A stretch of 44,780 bases of DNA, taken from NCBI GenBank assembly GCA_905216095.1, contig CAJMSQ010000018.1:1-44780 (forward strand), written 5' to 3'. The notes beneath the pieces were generated by a model. That model worked only from the letters and a program-made list of their open reading frames with translations. It had not been told where the DNA came from and did not search any database. Position numbers and translations under genes: made by a program. Origin of the DNA: an uncultured bacterium. Its GTDB lineage: Bacteria > Bacteroidota > Bacteroidia > Bacteroidales > Bacteroidaceae. This document shows, one piece after another, positions 37,211 to 44,780 of the stretch (positions are counted from its first letter, which is position 1; each line of letters starts with the position of its first letter).

Positions 37211-37446
37211 CGTTTTCGCCGGTTATCCGTAAAGCGAAATCGGATTTATTTTTCGGAAAACTTTTTTCTTCCGTCCCGTTCCGTTTTTTTCCTTTTCCCT
37301 ATTCTTCTACAACCCTGAAATATCCACTTTATAAAAAGCAGGAGCCGTATTATATTTTTCGAGAAACATCACCATATAGACAACCTGTTTTTCATGTTCG
37401 TAGAATATTATATCACAGATAATTCGTCTATTCCAAACAATTTCAT

Positions 37447-37454
37447 TACCTTTG
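37447..37454 (+). promoter_or_regulatory. -7 box of the Abi gene
   Basis: TACCTTTG fits TAnnTTTG. A transcript start near 37461 leaves a 60-nt leader and excludes the upstream in-frame ATG at 37394. Confidence 0.55.
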
Positions 37455-37522
37455 CGTCATTAGAACCTGCCAAGCCTCTTCACAATGCTCAAATCGGCGG
37501 GTCGTTTTTTTATTATACATAC

Positions 37523-38422
37523 ATGAAAACAAGTTTCGCCAAACCGTATTCTTCTCCGGAACAGATAGTTCAAATACTAAAATCAAGAGGTATGCTCATG
37601 AAAGATGAACATAAGGTAGAGAATTATCTGATGAATATCGGTTATCATCGTCTTTCTGCATACATCCATCCCTTTTATAAAAGTCCAAAAAAAAATTTGG
37701 TACTAAAAAAGGGAACTACCTTTGAACAAGTCTTGACACTCTATCGCTTTGACAAGAAACTACGTATTCTACTTTTCAACGAAATAGAGAAAATAGAAAT
37801 AGCTATTCGCAGTGTATTGGCAAATATCGGTTGCCAAGAGTTGGAAGAGAAGTTTTGGATAACCAAACCGGAATATTTTGCCAATCAGGAAAAATTCAAC
37901 CAGACTTTGGCAATCATAGAAAAGGAACTGTCATCAAGCAAGGAAGATTACATTGAGGATTTTCGACAAAATTTCATTGAAGACTATCCTCCTGCATGGA
38001 TGATAACGGAAGTGTTGTCCTTCGGTAACTTGAATTATATCTATTCCAATATAGCCAGCAACCGGCTAATGAAGCGCATTGCAGGTTATTTCGGACTGAA
38101 ACCACAGGTTTTTGTCTCGTGGCTGACAGTACTTGCCAACCTCCGCAATATGTGTTGTCACCATGCAAGAGTATGGAACAGAGATTTTATGTTGAATCCC
38201 GCCGAACCCAAAAAGACTAAAAACGCATGGATTGATACCTTAAAAGCAGATAAGAAACGAATCTATTATCGTCTGTGTATAATCCGATACTTTCTCTCTT
38301 CGGTTTCTCCCAATAACAACTTCAACGAAAAACTTTCGGGGCTGTTAGCTGATTTCCCTACTGTAGATATAGCCGCTATGGGATTTTGCGAGAAATGGGA
38401 AAATGAGAAATTATGGAGATAG
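37523..38422 (+). CDS. Abi_2 family abortive infection protein (AbiD/AbiF-like, HEPN)
   Basis: A 299-aa protein of the Abi_2 family. It starts MKTSFAKPYSSPEQIVQILK, followed by ENYLMNIGYHRLSAYIHPFY (33-52), the family's N-terminal signature. The HEPN RNase motif is visible as RNMCCHHARVWNR (208-220; Rx4H with Arg208 and His213). Members stop phage growth by killing or arresting the infected cell, probably through RNA cleavage or RNA binding; that mechanism is a family inference. The start at 37523 follows from the promoter position. AT-rich, unlike nrdD next door. First gene of a defence cluster with the reverse transcriptase pair and the restriction enzyme. Confidence 0.88.
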   Translation: MKTSFAKPYSSPEQIVQILKSRGMLMKDEHKVENYLMNIGYHRLSAYIHPFYKSPKKNLVLKKGTTFEQVLTLYRFDKKLRILLFNEIEKIEIAIRSVLANIGCQELEEKFWITKPEYFANQEKFNQTLAIIEKELSSSKEDYIEDFRQNFIEDYPPAWMITEVLSFGNLNYIYSNIASNRLMKRIAGYFGLKPQVFVSWLTVLANLRNMCCHHARVWNRDFMLNPAEPKKTKNAWIDTLKADKKRIYYRLCIIRYFLSSVSPNNNFNEKLSGLLADFPTVDIAAMGFCEKWENEKLWR

Positions 38423-38430
38423 ACTGGTGT

Positions 38431-38484
38431 AAATAAACAGTAAATCGTCCTCAAAAAGGATACAAGGAAAACTGTTTATTTTCT
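38431..38484 (+). terminator. Terminator after the Abi gene
   Basis: AATAAACAGT (38431-38440) pairs exactly with ACTGTTTATT (38470-38479), followed by TTCTCTTT. The loop is 29 nt, which weakens the call. Confidence 0.45.
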
Positions 38485-38732
38485 CTTTGGTTCTACATTT
38501 GGTTCTACCGGACACCAATAATTGAAAATATATCGCCAAAAAGAGTGGGTAACTCACTTTTTATTGCTACCTTTGGCAGGTTTGTTATGAATTTTCATTG
38601 TCTTTGAATTCGCAACACTAAGATAAGTGAAAGGTCTGACAAAGCAAGATCTATAACAATATCTTGCTACCCAAAAATTATAAGAATAATCATCTGATAT
38701 ATATTGCGAGATTAAGGATAAACATCAAAGGG
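38485..38732 (+). promoter_or_regulatory. Leader region of the reverse transcriptase operon
   Basis: It holds two tandem copies of TTTGGTTCTAC (near 38485-38508), a -7 box TACCTTTG (38568-38575), and an exact inverted repeat AGCAAGAT/ATCTTGCT (38643-38650 and 38661-38668) with a 10-nt loop. The transcript would start near 38583 and carry a structured leader of about 150 nt. No CA-repeat occurs here. Confidence 0.45.
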
Positions 38733-40187
38733 ATGTCTCAATATAGTTTCTCATATAACTACGATTCGCTAGATGATGCGTTCAATGCAATAAATAGGAA
38801 GGGAAAGATGCAGAAAAGGTATCTTTCACCTGAATATTTGGCTGTAGCTCAGGAATATCGTGAAATGAGAAAGGAACTAAATAATATATTGAAAAAGAAA
38901 AAGGCAGAACGTACGGAGGTAGAAACGAGTAAGATTGACCAGTTAAAGCAATCGATGAAGGACAATGCTCAGCAACAGAAAACCTTATTGCAAGAGCATC
39001 TTAGCAATGTGTCCTCAAGAATTTTATCAAGTAGTTTTCGTTTCAACCTTACTCCAGATGCGTCAGAAGATCCGCAGAAGCCGCTTTATACTATTGGTAC
39101 TACAGCTGAAGAGTTTTTCGCTATGCAAGTCCTTTGCAGAAATGTGAAGAATCTGTTCAAAATATCCATGTCAAGTCGCCACGAAATACTTTCTCAGTTA
39201 AAGATGTTATTGAAGGAGGATAGAAGCAGGTACTATATCATACGAACGGATGTTTGTCACTGTTTCGAGTCGATACCGCATGATAAATTGTTTAAGTATT
39301 TGAATGGCAACAATCTGCTTGATGTAAAGAGTAAATCCCTCTTACACGGACTTATTAGAAAGGAGTTTGAAGTCAAGAATCTTCGTCCACGTATACCGAC
39401 TCCACGAACTGGTATTCCAAGAGGTTGTGCTATCAGTTCACTACTATCTGAATTCTATTTGTCCAAGATAGATGAGATGATTAAGTATACATTGCCCGGT
39501 ATATTATTTCTTGGTAGGTATGTGGACGATATGGTGCTTGTTATTCATCCTGATATCAGAGATGAATACCATAAACCAATAGATTGGTACATTGATAAAC
39601 TTGAAAATATTTATTCCCAAATGGGATTAGATATACATACGCCATCAGATGGTTCAGGGAAATGCTACACTTATGATTCGGCTAATACCGTAGATTTAGA
39701 TTTTAATCTATTAGGATATAATATTCATATTGATAAAGAAGATAATCTACTATTCTCGCTCTCTCAAGACAAATTGGATCGTATTACAAGCAGAATAGAT
39801 AAGTCGTTTACAACTTTTTATAAGATGATTGATATCGCAGGTTTTGATGTTGCAGCACACTATCTGTTTGATGCGCTTCATGTGTTGACCTGCAACATAA
39901 ATCTGTACAACGCAAAGAAAGGGGTTAAAGTTGGTATTTTTTACTCCAATCAGCTATTGGATAATAAAAAAAATTTATCATATTTAGATGGACAACTGAA
40001 GCGAAATATAGGTAGGCTAAATCTTTCTTCAAAGAAATCTATTGCAATTGCACATAGAACTGCAATAGAAGAAAGTCTAAAAAGGAAGCTTGCATTACTA
40101 TCTTTTACAAAGGGTTTTGATTATCCTCACAAGCGTTACAAAGTAAAGAAGCAGAGACTTCGAACAATTAAATCATCGTGGGTATGA
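38733..40187 (+). CDS. drt3a: Defence-associated reverse transcriptase, first of a pair (Drt3a/UG3-like)
   Basis: A 484-aa reverse transcriptase. Motif A is TDVCHCFESI with catalytic Asp173, motif B GIPRGCAISSLLSEF is at 227-241, and motif C YVDD is at 263-266 (Asp265, Asp266). A helical N-terminal part (about 30-100, with KKKKAERTEVETSKIDQLKQ) precedes the palm domain. No maturase, protease or integrase domain is attached, unlike group II intron RTs, and there is no DGR repeat. The ATG at 38733 is chosen over a TTG at 38664. Its end overlaps the second RT gene in an ATGA junction. Two different adjacent RTs are the mark of DRT type 3 antiphage systems; the subtype is inferred from this arrangement. 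Confidence 0.82.
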   Translation: MSQYSFSYNYDSLDDAFNAINRKGKMQKRYLSPEYLAVAQEYREMRKELNNILKKKKAERTEVETSKIDQLKQSMKDNAQQQKTLLQEHLSNVSSRILSSSFRFNLTPDASEDPQKPLYTIGTTAEEFFAMQVLCRNVKNLFKISMSSRHEILSQLKMLLKEDRSRYYIIRTDVCHCFESIPHDKLFKYLNGNNLLDVKSKSLLHGLIRKEFEVKNLRPRIPTPRTGIPRGCAISSLLSEFYLSKIDEMIKYTLPGILFLGRYVDDMVLVIHPDIRDEYHKPIDWYIDKLENIYSQMGLDIHTPSDGSGKCYTYDSANTVDLDFNLLGYNIHIDKEDNLLFSLSQDKLDRITSRIDKSFTTFYKMIDIAGFDVAAHYLFDALHVLTCNINLYNAKKGVKVGIFYSNQLLDNKKNLSYLDGQLKRNIGRLNLSSKKSIAIAHRTAIEESLKRKLALLSFTKGFDYPHKRYKVKKQRLRTIKSSWV

Positions 40188-42355
40188 AGCGTAGAAAAAA
40201 GGTAAAACTAAATTATAGTAAAGAGCGAGTACTCTTTTCAGACGTTCTGCCATACGAGTGTCCGATTATTTTCTCAAACAAGTATCTATACAGATTTCTT
40301 GCAAAATACCTATGGGTAGGTAAAGTTGGAAAGAAAGAGACACAATTGAAGCAAACAAAACGAACTGATGAAGAAGATTCATCTGCTTTTGCTGCATTAC
40401 TTTTTGGCTGTTATGAGCATGGTAAGCCAATAAGTGATTTGAAACACAAGAATAGTGCCCTATTCTACCCATATCAATTTAATATCGCTCACAAGACGAA
40501 TAAGACCCGAACGCTGTCAATTATACATCCGTATAACCAGTGGCAGGTTGTGGAGTTTTATGATCAGTATAAGTATTCTATACTCTATCTTTGCAATCAG
40601 AGTAAATACTCTATTCGCAAACCGCACAAGATAGCACAATACTTTTACTATAGAGATCGACTTCACCGAAGGTTGTCCGGGCATGAAAGTGATAAAGTTG
40701 AATTGTTCTTCAATGAATATGAAAATTTGAAAACTTATTTCAGCTACGAGAAGTATTCAAATATATACAAGTTCTATGAGGATTACAGATACCAGCGTGC
40801 AGAAAAGAAATTCAAACTTCTTGTGAAGTTCGACCTACAGAGTTGCTTCGACAGTATTTATACCCATACCATAAGTTGGGCAACAGCAGGTGGTGCGGAC
40901 AAGGTAAAGGTCTTACCTGGATATCATGGTTCATGGGTTGGCGATGCATTTGATAATCTAATGCAATCGGTCAATGCTCGCGAAACGAATGGTATCGTAA
41001 TAGGTCCGGAGTTTTCTCGAATCTTTGCAGAGATTATACTTCAGTATATAGATCAAAAGGTTGAACAGGAACTATTGGGAAAAGACCTCCGTCAGAAATC
41101 CTCCTATGAGTGTTATCGGTATGTTGACGACTATTTCCTCTTCTATAATGACGAAAAGGACAGGAATCTCTTCATGGAAAGTCTAACAAAATGGCTGAAG
41201 GAATTCAAATTGCAGATTAGTCCATCCAAAACAGAAGAGTTTGAAAGGCCCTTTATAACAAAGGTGACTATTGCCAAACAGCAAATTTTCAATTTGCTGA
41301 GCACTATATTCTCGACTCCACTTTGGGAAGAAATAGTATCAAAATTGAACGCGGAAGAAGAGGAGGACACGGGAGACGAAAATTCGGATAAAGACAGAGA
41401 AATATTAGATAAGAAATTCAATATATACCTGTCTGCAAATAGCGTAAATGCTCAAATAAAAGCAATAGTAAGGGAATGCGGAATTGAATATCGCGATATA
41501 GCAAACTATTTGCTTGAAAAGATGAGTCAACGCCTTGACGCTTTTCTCAATCGATACGAAACAGGCTTCAAGAAGTATGAGCGCTTGATGTCAAAAGAAG
41601 ATACGAATAAGAACGATGTTGAAATTCATGCACAACGAGCACAAAGGAAACTCACAAGTTTTCTTGTATCACTAATTGATGTGGCATTTTTTGTATTCAA
41701 TAGCAACAGACAGGTAAATACGACCTTGAAATTGCAGAAGATAATGAATTCCATCGTTATCTATGTAAAACGACATGGTGATTTCAAAGTTAACCCAAAG
41801 GTTAGATTCCAAACGATAAGCAAGGATATTATATTTAAAAAGATTCAAGATGAAATAGCCTTGGTACTGGATACAACAGATTCACATCGAAACACCTTAC
41901 ATGAAAGTCTCTATCTATTAATATTGGCTAAAGAGTTAGACTATGCATATCTACTCGCACCTGAAGTTATTAAATCATTTATTAAAAAAAGTGAATTACA
42001 GTATAACCTTTTCGCATGTATTATATTGTTGTATTACTATGCGAATCACAAGTGCTATGATGAACAAAAGGCTTTATTGAAAGATAAGATTTTGAAGAAG
42101 TATCAGCTTGTTGCGGAATCGGAGCGCAAACGTAATTCGGAACTCACGATTCTAACAGCGGATATGATGACTTGTCCTTTTGTGGATGATGCATACAAGC
42201 AAAAACTTCTTACATTGATAGGCATTACAGAGACGAAAGATCAGCAGATGATAATGCGATTTGCCAAGAAGCAAAAATACATTTTCACTCGCTGGACAAT
42301 GTTTAATTTGAATAAAGAATTACAGGCAAAGATTTCACAGGAGGTATATTCGTAA
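40184..42355 (+). CDS. drt3b: Defence-associated reverse transcriptase, second of a pair (Drt3b/UG8-like)
   Basis: A 723-aa protein. Motif A is VKFDLQSCFDSI with Asp217, motif B-like GIVIGPEFSRIFAEI is at 270-284, and motif C YVDD is at 313-316. A long N-terminal segment (1-205) with LSIIHPYNQW precedes the palm, and the C-terminal 370 residues are helical and charged (AEEEEDTGDENSDKDREILD in the linker). ATG at 40184 overlaps the first RT's stop (ATGA), so the two are made together; a GTG at 40178 is an alternative start. The stop codon lies in the left arm of a stem that encloses the candidate ncRNA. Reverse transcriptase chemistry is seen from motifs; antiphage function is inferred. Confidence 0.82.
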   Translation: MKRRKKVKLNYSKERVLFSDVLPYECPIIFSNKYLYRFLAKYLWVGKVGKKETQLKQTKRTDEEDSSAFAALLFGCYEHGKPISDLKHKNSALFYPYQFNIAHKTNKTRTLSIIHPYNQWQVVEFYDQYKYSILYLCNQSKYSIRKPHKIAQYFYYRDRLHRRLSGHESDKVELFFNEYENLKTYFSYEKYSNIYKFYEDYRYQRAEKKFKLLVKFDLQSCFDSIYTHTISWATAGGADKVKVLPGYHGSWVGDAFDNLMQSVNARETNGIVIGPEFSRIFAEIILQYIDQKVEQELLGKDLRQKSSYECYRYVDDYFLFYNDEKDRNLFMESLTKWLKEFKLQISPSKTEEFERPFITKVTIAKQQIFNLLSTIFSTPLWEEIVSKLNAEEEEDTGDENSDKDREILDKKFNIYLSANSVNAQIKAIVRECGIEYRDIANYLLEKMSQRLDAFLNRYETGFKKYERLMSKEDTNKNDVEIHAQRAQRKLTSFLVSLIDVAFFVFNSNRQVNTTLKLQKIMNSIVIYVKRHGDFKVNPKVRFQTISKDIIFKKIQDEIALVLDTTDSHRNTLHESLYLLILAKELDYAYLLAPEVIKSFIKKSELQYNLFACIILLYYYANHKCYDEQKALLKDKILKKYQLVAESERKRNSELTILTADMMTCPFVDDAYKQKLLTLIGITETKDQQMIMRFAKKQKYIFTRWTMFNLNKELQAKISQEVYS

Positions 42356-42465
42356 CTTCTGTAACAGCTGTTGGTCCAACTACACTTTCACACACATAAC
42401 CTTCAAGCTAGCCGAAACAACGCAGGAAGTTACGTTTCCCAAAATGGTTGGTTAGGATTGTACCA
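42351..42465 (+). ncRNA. Candidate ncRNA of the RT system with a (CA)4 tract
   Basis: CGTAACTTC (42351-42359) and GAAGTTACG (42426-42434) form a perfect 9-bp closing stem. Inside lie the palindrome AACAGCTGTT (42363-42372), GTTGG/CCAAC, and an unpaired pyrimidine/A stretch with CACACACA (42389-42396). Further GGTTGG/GGTTA bases at 42445-42454 could pair with CCAAC and TAACC. The region lies in the 199-bp gap between the RT gene and the convergent restriction gene and has no coding frame. A CA tract in the RNA is what I would expect of a template for GT-repeat synthesis by the first RT. Ends are uncertain. Confidence 0.5.
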
Positions 42466-42554
42466 AATGTGAAATCTTTCCTTTTCAAACTTTACTTCTG
42501 CATATGCATACATCCAAGAATAACTTGCACTTATAGCTTGCAGATACTTATTTT

Positions 42555-44780
42555 TTACATTGGTTTTATCATTGATTCTATGAAGGATATTTCATCTTCT
42601 GATAGACCATATTTTGTATAGAGTTGGTGGTCAATTTGAACAGACGTAAGCGACCAATCAATATCGCTTCCATTCGAAAAGTCCTGAATAGGAACAAAAC
42701 GGAATGTCTTGGCCGTTGCATCTTGACTTGATTTTGCCTGGCAGTGCATAAATCGTGCAAAACGAGATTTGAGATACTTGCAAATATTTGCACACTCATC
42801 GAATGAAATATCAGAATCAGCAAATATACAAAGGTAAGACTCAGTGCATATTTCATTGGGATTTCCAATAAAAGCGTTGAGATTATCATCATTCGACTCA
42901 GTGCCGATATTGTTAGCACGAGGAATAATTACTTTAAATCTACCAATCCAGTTCGTATGCTGAGGTATAAGACTACGTTCTAAATAGCCCTTTTTGAGGC
43001 CTTTCCCGATACAGATAACAGGATTTGTTAAACCATCAGGCGTATCATGGAAATTTTCATCATTTATAAAGTAGCCACGCAAACCAAACGGTCTCAATGG
43101 CGATACAAATGATTGTATGTATTCGCTACTTTGTTCTGTTACTTTGGTGATAATTGAAATACTTCTTCCATCTCGAATAAAGATGTCAGAGCTGTTTTGA
43201 GAAAGGTGACGTTGCGATGTAAAAATACCTGTTTCTGTATGAGAAACTATGTTAGACGCATTAGTTGAGTTATCATACATAGAGTCCATCAAGAAATAAC
43301 ATAATCCACCTTTTATTTCTACATTGTTGAAAAGGTCTGATGCTTTTGGGTAATCATGTAGACTGCGAATTGTTTTATCTGAAAGCATATCAGCACGAAA
43401 GTCATCAAGACCTCGACCTCCAGCATACCAGCGTGCAGGCATAATCATTGATATGAAATTTGGCTGAACTTTTTTAGCTATAGAAACAAAATGCTGATAA
43501 ACTGGTATTGAACTTGCTTGTGCACCTCCATCCATGACTTGATACGGTGGATTCCCTACTATCGCATTGATTTTCATGTTTTTTATTCCTGTTCTGTCCG
43601 TGATGAATTTATCTACTTGCCTGATGAAATGCTCCGGTTTGTTTTTGATTTGATTGATTAAGTCCTCGAAGTATCGGGTGTTTACCTTTGTTTTTCGGAA
43701 ACCTATAAGTGTGCGTTTGGTGATGCTTTTTGCCATCGGAGTCTTGCAGATGACGAAGATGTTTTCAGCCACTACCTTATCCCATATATGCTGTTCATCC
43801 TCAATGCTTGACACCGAAAACAAAGAGTTCTTGACCCTTGTACGGTAAATGCTGTATGCCATGTATAGAGGATATAATCCGGACTTGGAGTTGATTTCAA
43901 GGATATGGGAATCCGGGGCGAACACATTGGCTGTCACTTCGCCATGGTCAATGAAACGAGGTTCGGACAAAATGGTTTCATAACCCTTTTCAAAGAAGTT
44001 ATAACCGCCCAGACAATCCCCAAGGTGCATATTAACGACACGCCAAGGCGTGAGCACTGTTTCCTTGTCGGGATTGCGGAACGTACTGAATATATCCGTT
44101 ATACGCTCGATGCGCTCTTCCACGCTCAGTTTGTCCGCAGCGCGAGCCATGGCACGAATGCGCTTGCCTGCCGCACAGAATATTTCCGGATCATAGTATT
44201 TCTTGATGCTGTTGAACTTCTGTTTGGTAACACCTTTGGGCATGAACTCCTCCCACGATTGCGGGTCAATGATTGAAGCGAAGTTGTCAATCGTTATATC
44301 TTGACTCTCATCGCTCAACTCTGCACCGTAGATAAGCAATGGCATACGGATGGAGATACCCCGAAGAATGGAAATGGCGGCCTCGCGGTTGTTCTTTTTC
44401 TTTTTCAGTTCTTCAAGACGTTTCTTCTCTTCTTCTGTCAAAGGCTGCTTGTCCTTGCCTCTCTTCTTGGATTTCTTTTCAAGGTCTTCAAGTTCCTCGT
44501 ATTGCTCATCGGTCAGTCCTTGGTTGTTGATGTCCACCTGATTGGTCTTGGGCATTGCCTTGGTCTGGCCGATAATCTTTTTCAGGTCGTCAAATTCCTG
44601 CAATTCCAAATCATTAAGTTTCATCAACTCGTCATTATACAGGCTCTTGTCCTCAAAACCGTTGCGAACTACACGTTCCACATAAACACGTTTAAGCTGT
44701 TCCAACATCTTGGGTACATCGAACTGGCTCATCTTGGAGCCTTCGATAGAGATAATAGGACAGAAGTTCAGGAACTCACC
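42555..44780 (-). CDS. Fused helicase-methylase restriction enzyme, C-terminal part (type ISP/IIG-like)
   Basis: The frame is open to the window edge (742 codons visible), so the N-terminus lies outside. The visible first part (GEFLNFCPIISIEGSKMSQF, LEQLKRVYVERVVRNGFED) looks like the coupler after a DEAD/DEAH helicase. A charged coiled-coil follows (EEEKKRLEELKKKKNNRE). The N6-adenine methylase domain has SAM motif I-like ILEINSKSGLYPLYMAYSIY and catalytic motif IV AIVGNPPYQ. The last 300 residues should be the target-recognition domain. Single-chain nuclease-helicase-methylase proteins of this order occur as type ISP enzymes (LlaGI/LlaBIII) in which one polypeptide cuts and modifies. A stand-alone MTase subunit is less likely because the frame continues upstream. 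Convergent with the RT operon. Confidence 0.75.
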   Translation of the reverse strand, partial: GEFLNFCPIISIEGSKMSQFDVPKMLEQLKRVYVERVVRNGFEDKSLYNDELMKLNDLELQEFDDLKKIIGQTKAMPKTNQVDINNQGLTDEQYEELEDLEKKSKKRGKDKQPLTEEEKKRLEELKKKKNNREAAISILRGISIRMPLLIYGAELSDESQDITIDNFASIIDPQSWEEFMPKGVTKQKFNSIKKYYDPEIFCAAGKRIRAMARAADKLSVEERIERITDIFSTFRNPDKETVLTPWRVVNMHLGDCLGGYNFFEKGYETILSEPRFIDHGEVTANVFAPDSHILEINSKSGLYPLYMAYSIYRTRVKNSLFSVSSIEDEQHIWDKVVAENIFVICKTPMAKSITKRTLIGFRKTKVNTRYFEDLINQIKNKPEHFIRQVDKFITDRTGIKNMKINAIVGNPPYQVMDGGAQASSIPVYQHFVSIAKKVQPNFISMIMPARWYAGGRGLDDFRADMLSDKTIRSLHDYPKASDLFNNVEIKGGLCYFLMDSMYDNSTNASNIVSHTETGIFTSQRHLSQNSSDIFIRDGRSISIITKVTEQSSEYIQSFVSPLRPFGLRGYFINDENFHDTPDGLTNPVICIGKGLKKGYLERSLIPQHTNWIGRFKVIIPRANNIGTESNDDNLNAFIGNPNEICTESYLCIFADSDISFDECANICKYLKSRFARFMHCQAKSSQDATAKTFRFVPIQDFSNGSDIDWSLTSVQIDHQLYTKYGLSEDEISFIESMIKPM

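Noticed and set aside
38733..40187. Group II intron or retron interpretation of the RT genes
   Set aside because: No maturase X or HNH domain, no intron RNA domain V/VI pattern, and two RTs in tandem with overlapping frames do not fit a retron or an intron.

Overview
The window looks like a chromosomal segment of a fairly GC-rich gut-type member of Bacteroidales. The pointers are TAnnTTTG-type -7 promoter boxes (several with a TTTG box about 20 nt upstream), a type III glutamine synthetase, the LL-diaminopimelate aminotransferase (DapL) lysine route, and secreted proteins that end in a YDLQGRRV-like tail. The genus cannot be fixed from this sequence alone.

Layout. 1-2445: 5' part of a large secreted protein, read leftward. 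3043-6603: an extended SDR and an Aur1-like PAP2 membrane enzyme with overlapping reading frames, then a secreted bleomycin-hydrolase-type peptidase. 6738-9281: small accessory genes (AAA/DUF4143 ATPase, HigBA-like toxin-antitoxin pair, small winged-helix regulator). 9369-17159: nitrogen assimilation block, gltB-gltD and asnB, all leftward. 17692-20186: AT-richer accessory DNA with an unknown gene, a KilA-N gene and a lipoprotein; the last two lie between 16-bp direct repeats. 20419-21432: membrane acyltransferase. 21433-24162: an EcoRII-like restriction-modification cassette bracketed by 21-bp perfect direct repeats. 24323-28710: dapF, dapL and glnN. 28767-31985: a secreted GH16 enzyme bracketed by two copies of a terminator-like repeat. 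32417-33724: a possible attenuator, a truncated CXXX-type RiPP precursor, a lipoprotein and a small membrane protein. 34165-37210: anaerobic ribonucleotide reductase nrdD-nrdG, read leftward behind a cobalamin riboswitch and with a strong hairpin between the two genes. 37523-44780: AT-rich defence island with an Abi_2/HEPN protein, a two-gene reverse transcriptase system resembling DRT type 3, a candidate 3' non-coding RNA with a (CA)4 tract, and the C-terminal part of a fused helicase-methylase restriction enzyme cut by the window edge.

The core genes (lipid or envelope, nitrogen, lysine, dNTP supply) are GC-rich and closely packed. The defence and unknown genes are AT-rich and sit at intergenic boundaries, three times between direct repeats. 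The most promising system is the paired reverse transcriptase locus at 38733-42465. Next are the core-less RiPP precursor, the B12 riboswitch in front of a B12-independent reductase, the repeat-bracketed restriction cassette, and a roughly 20-bp palindromic element found at three intergenic sites.
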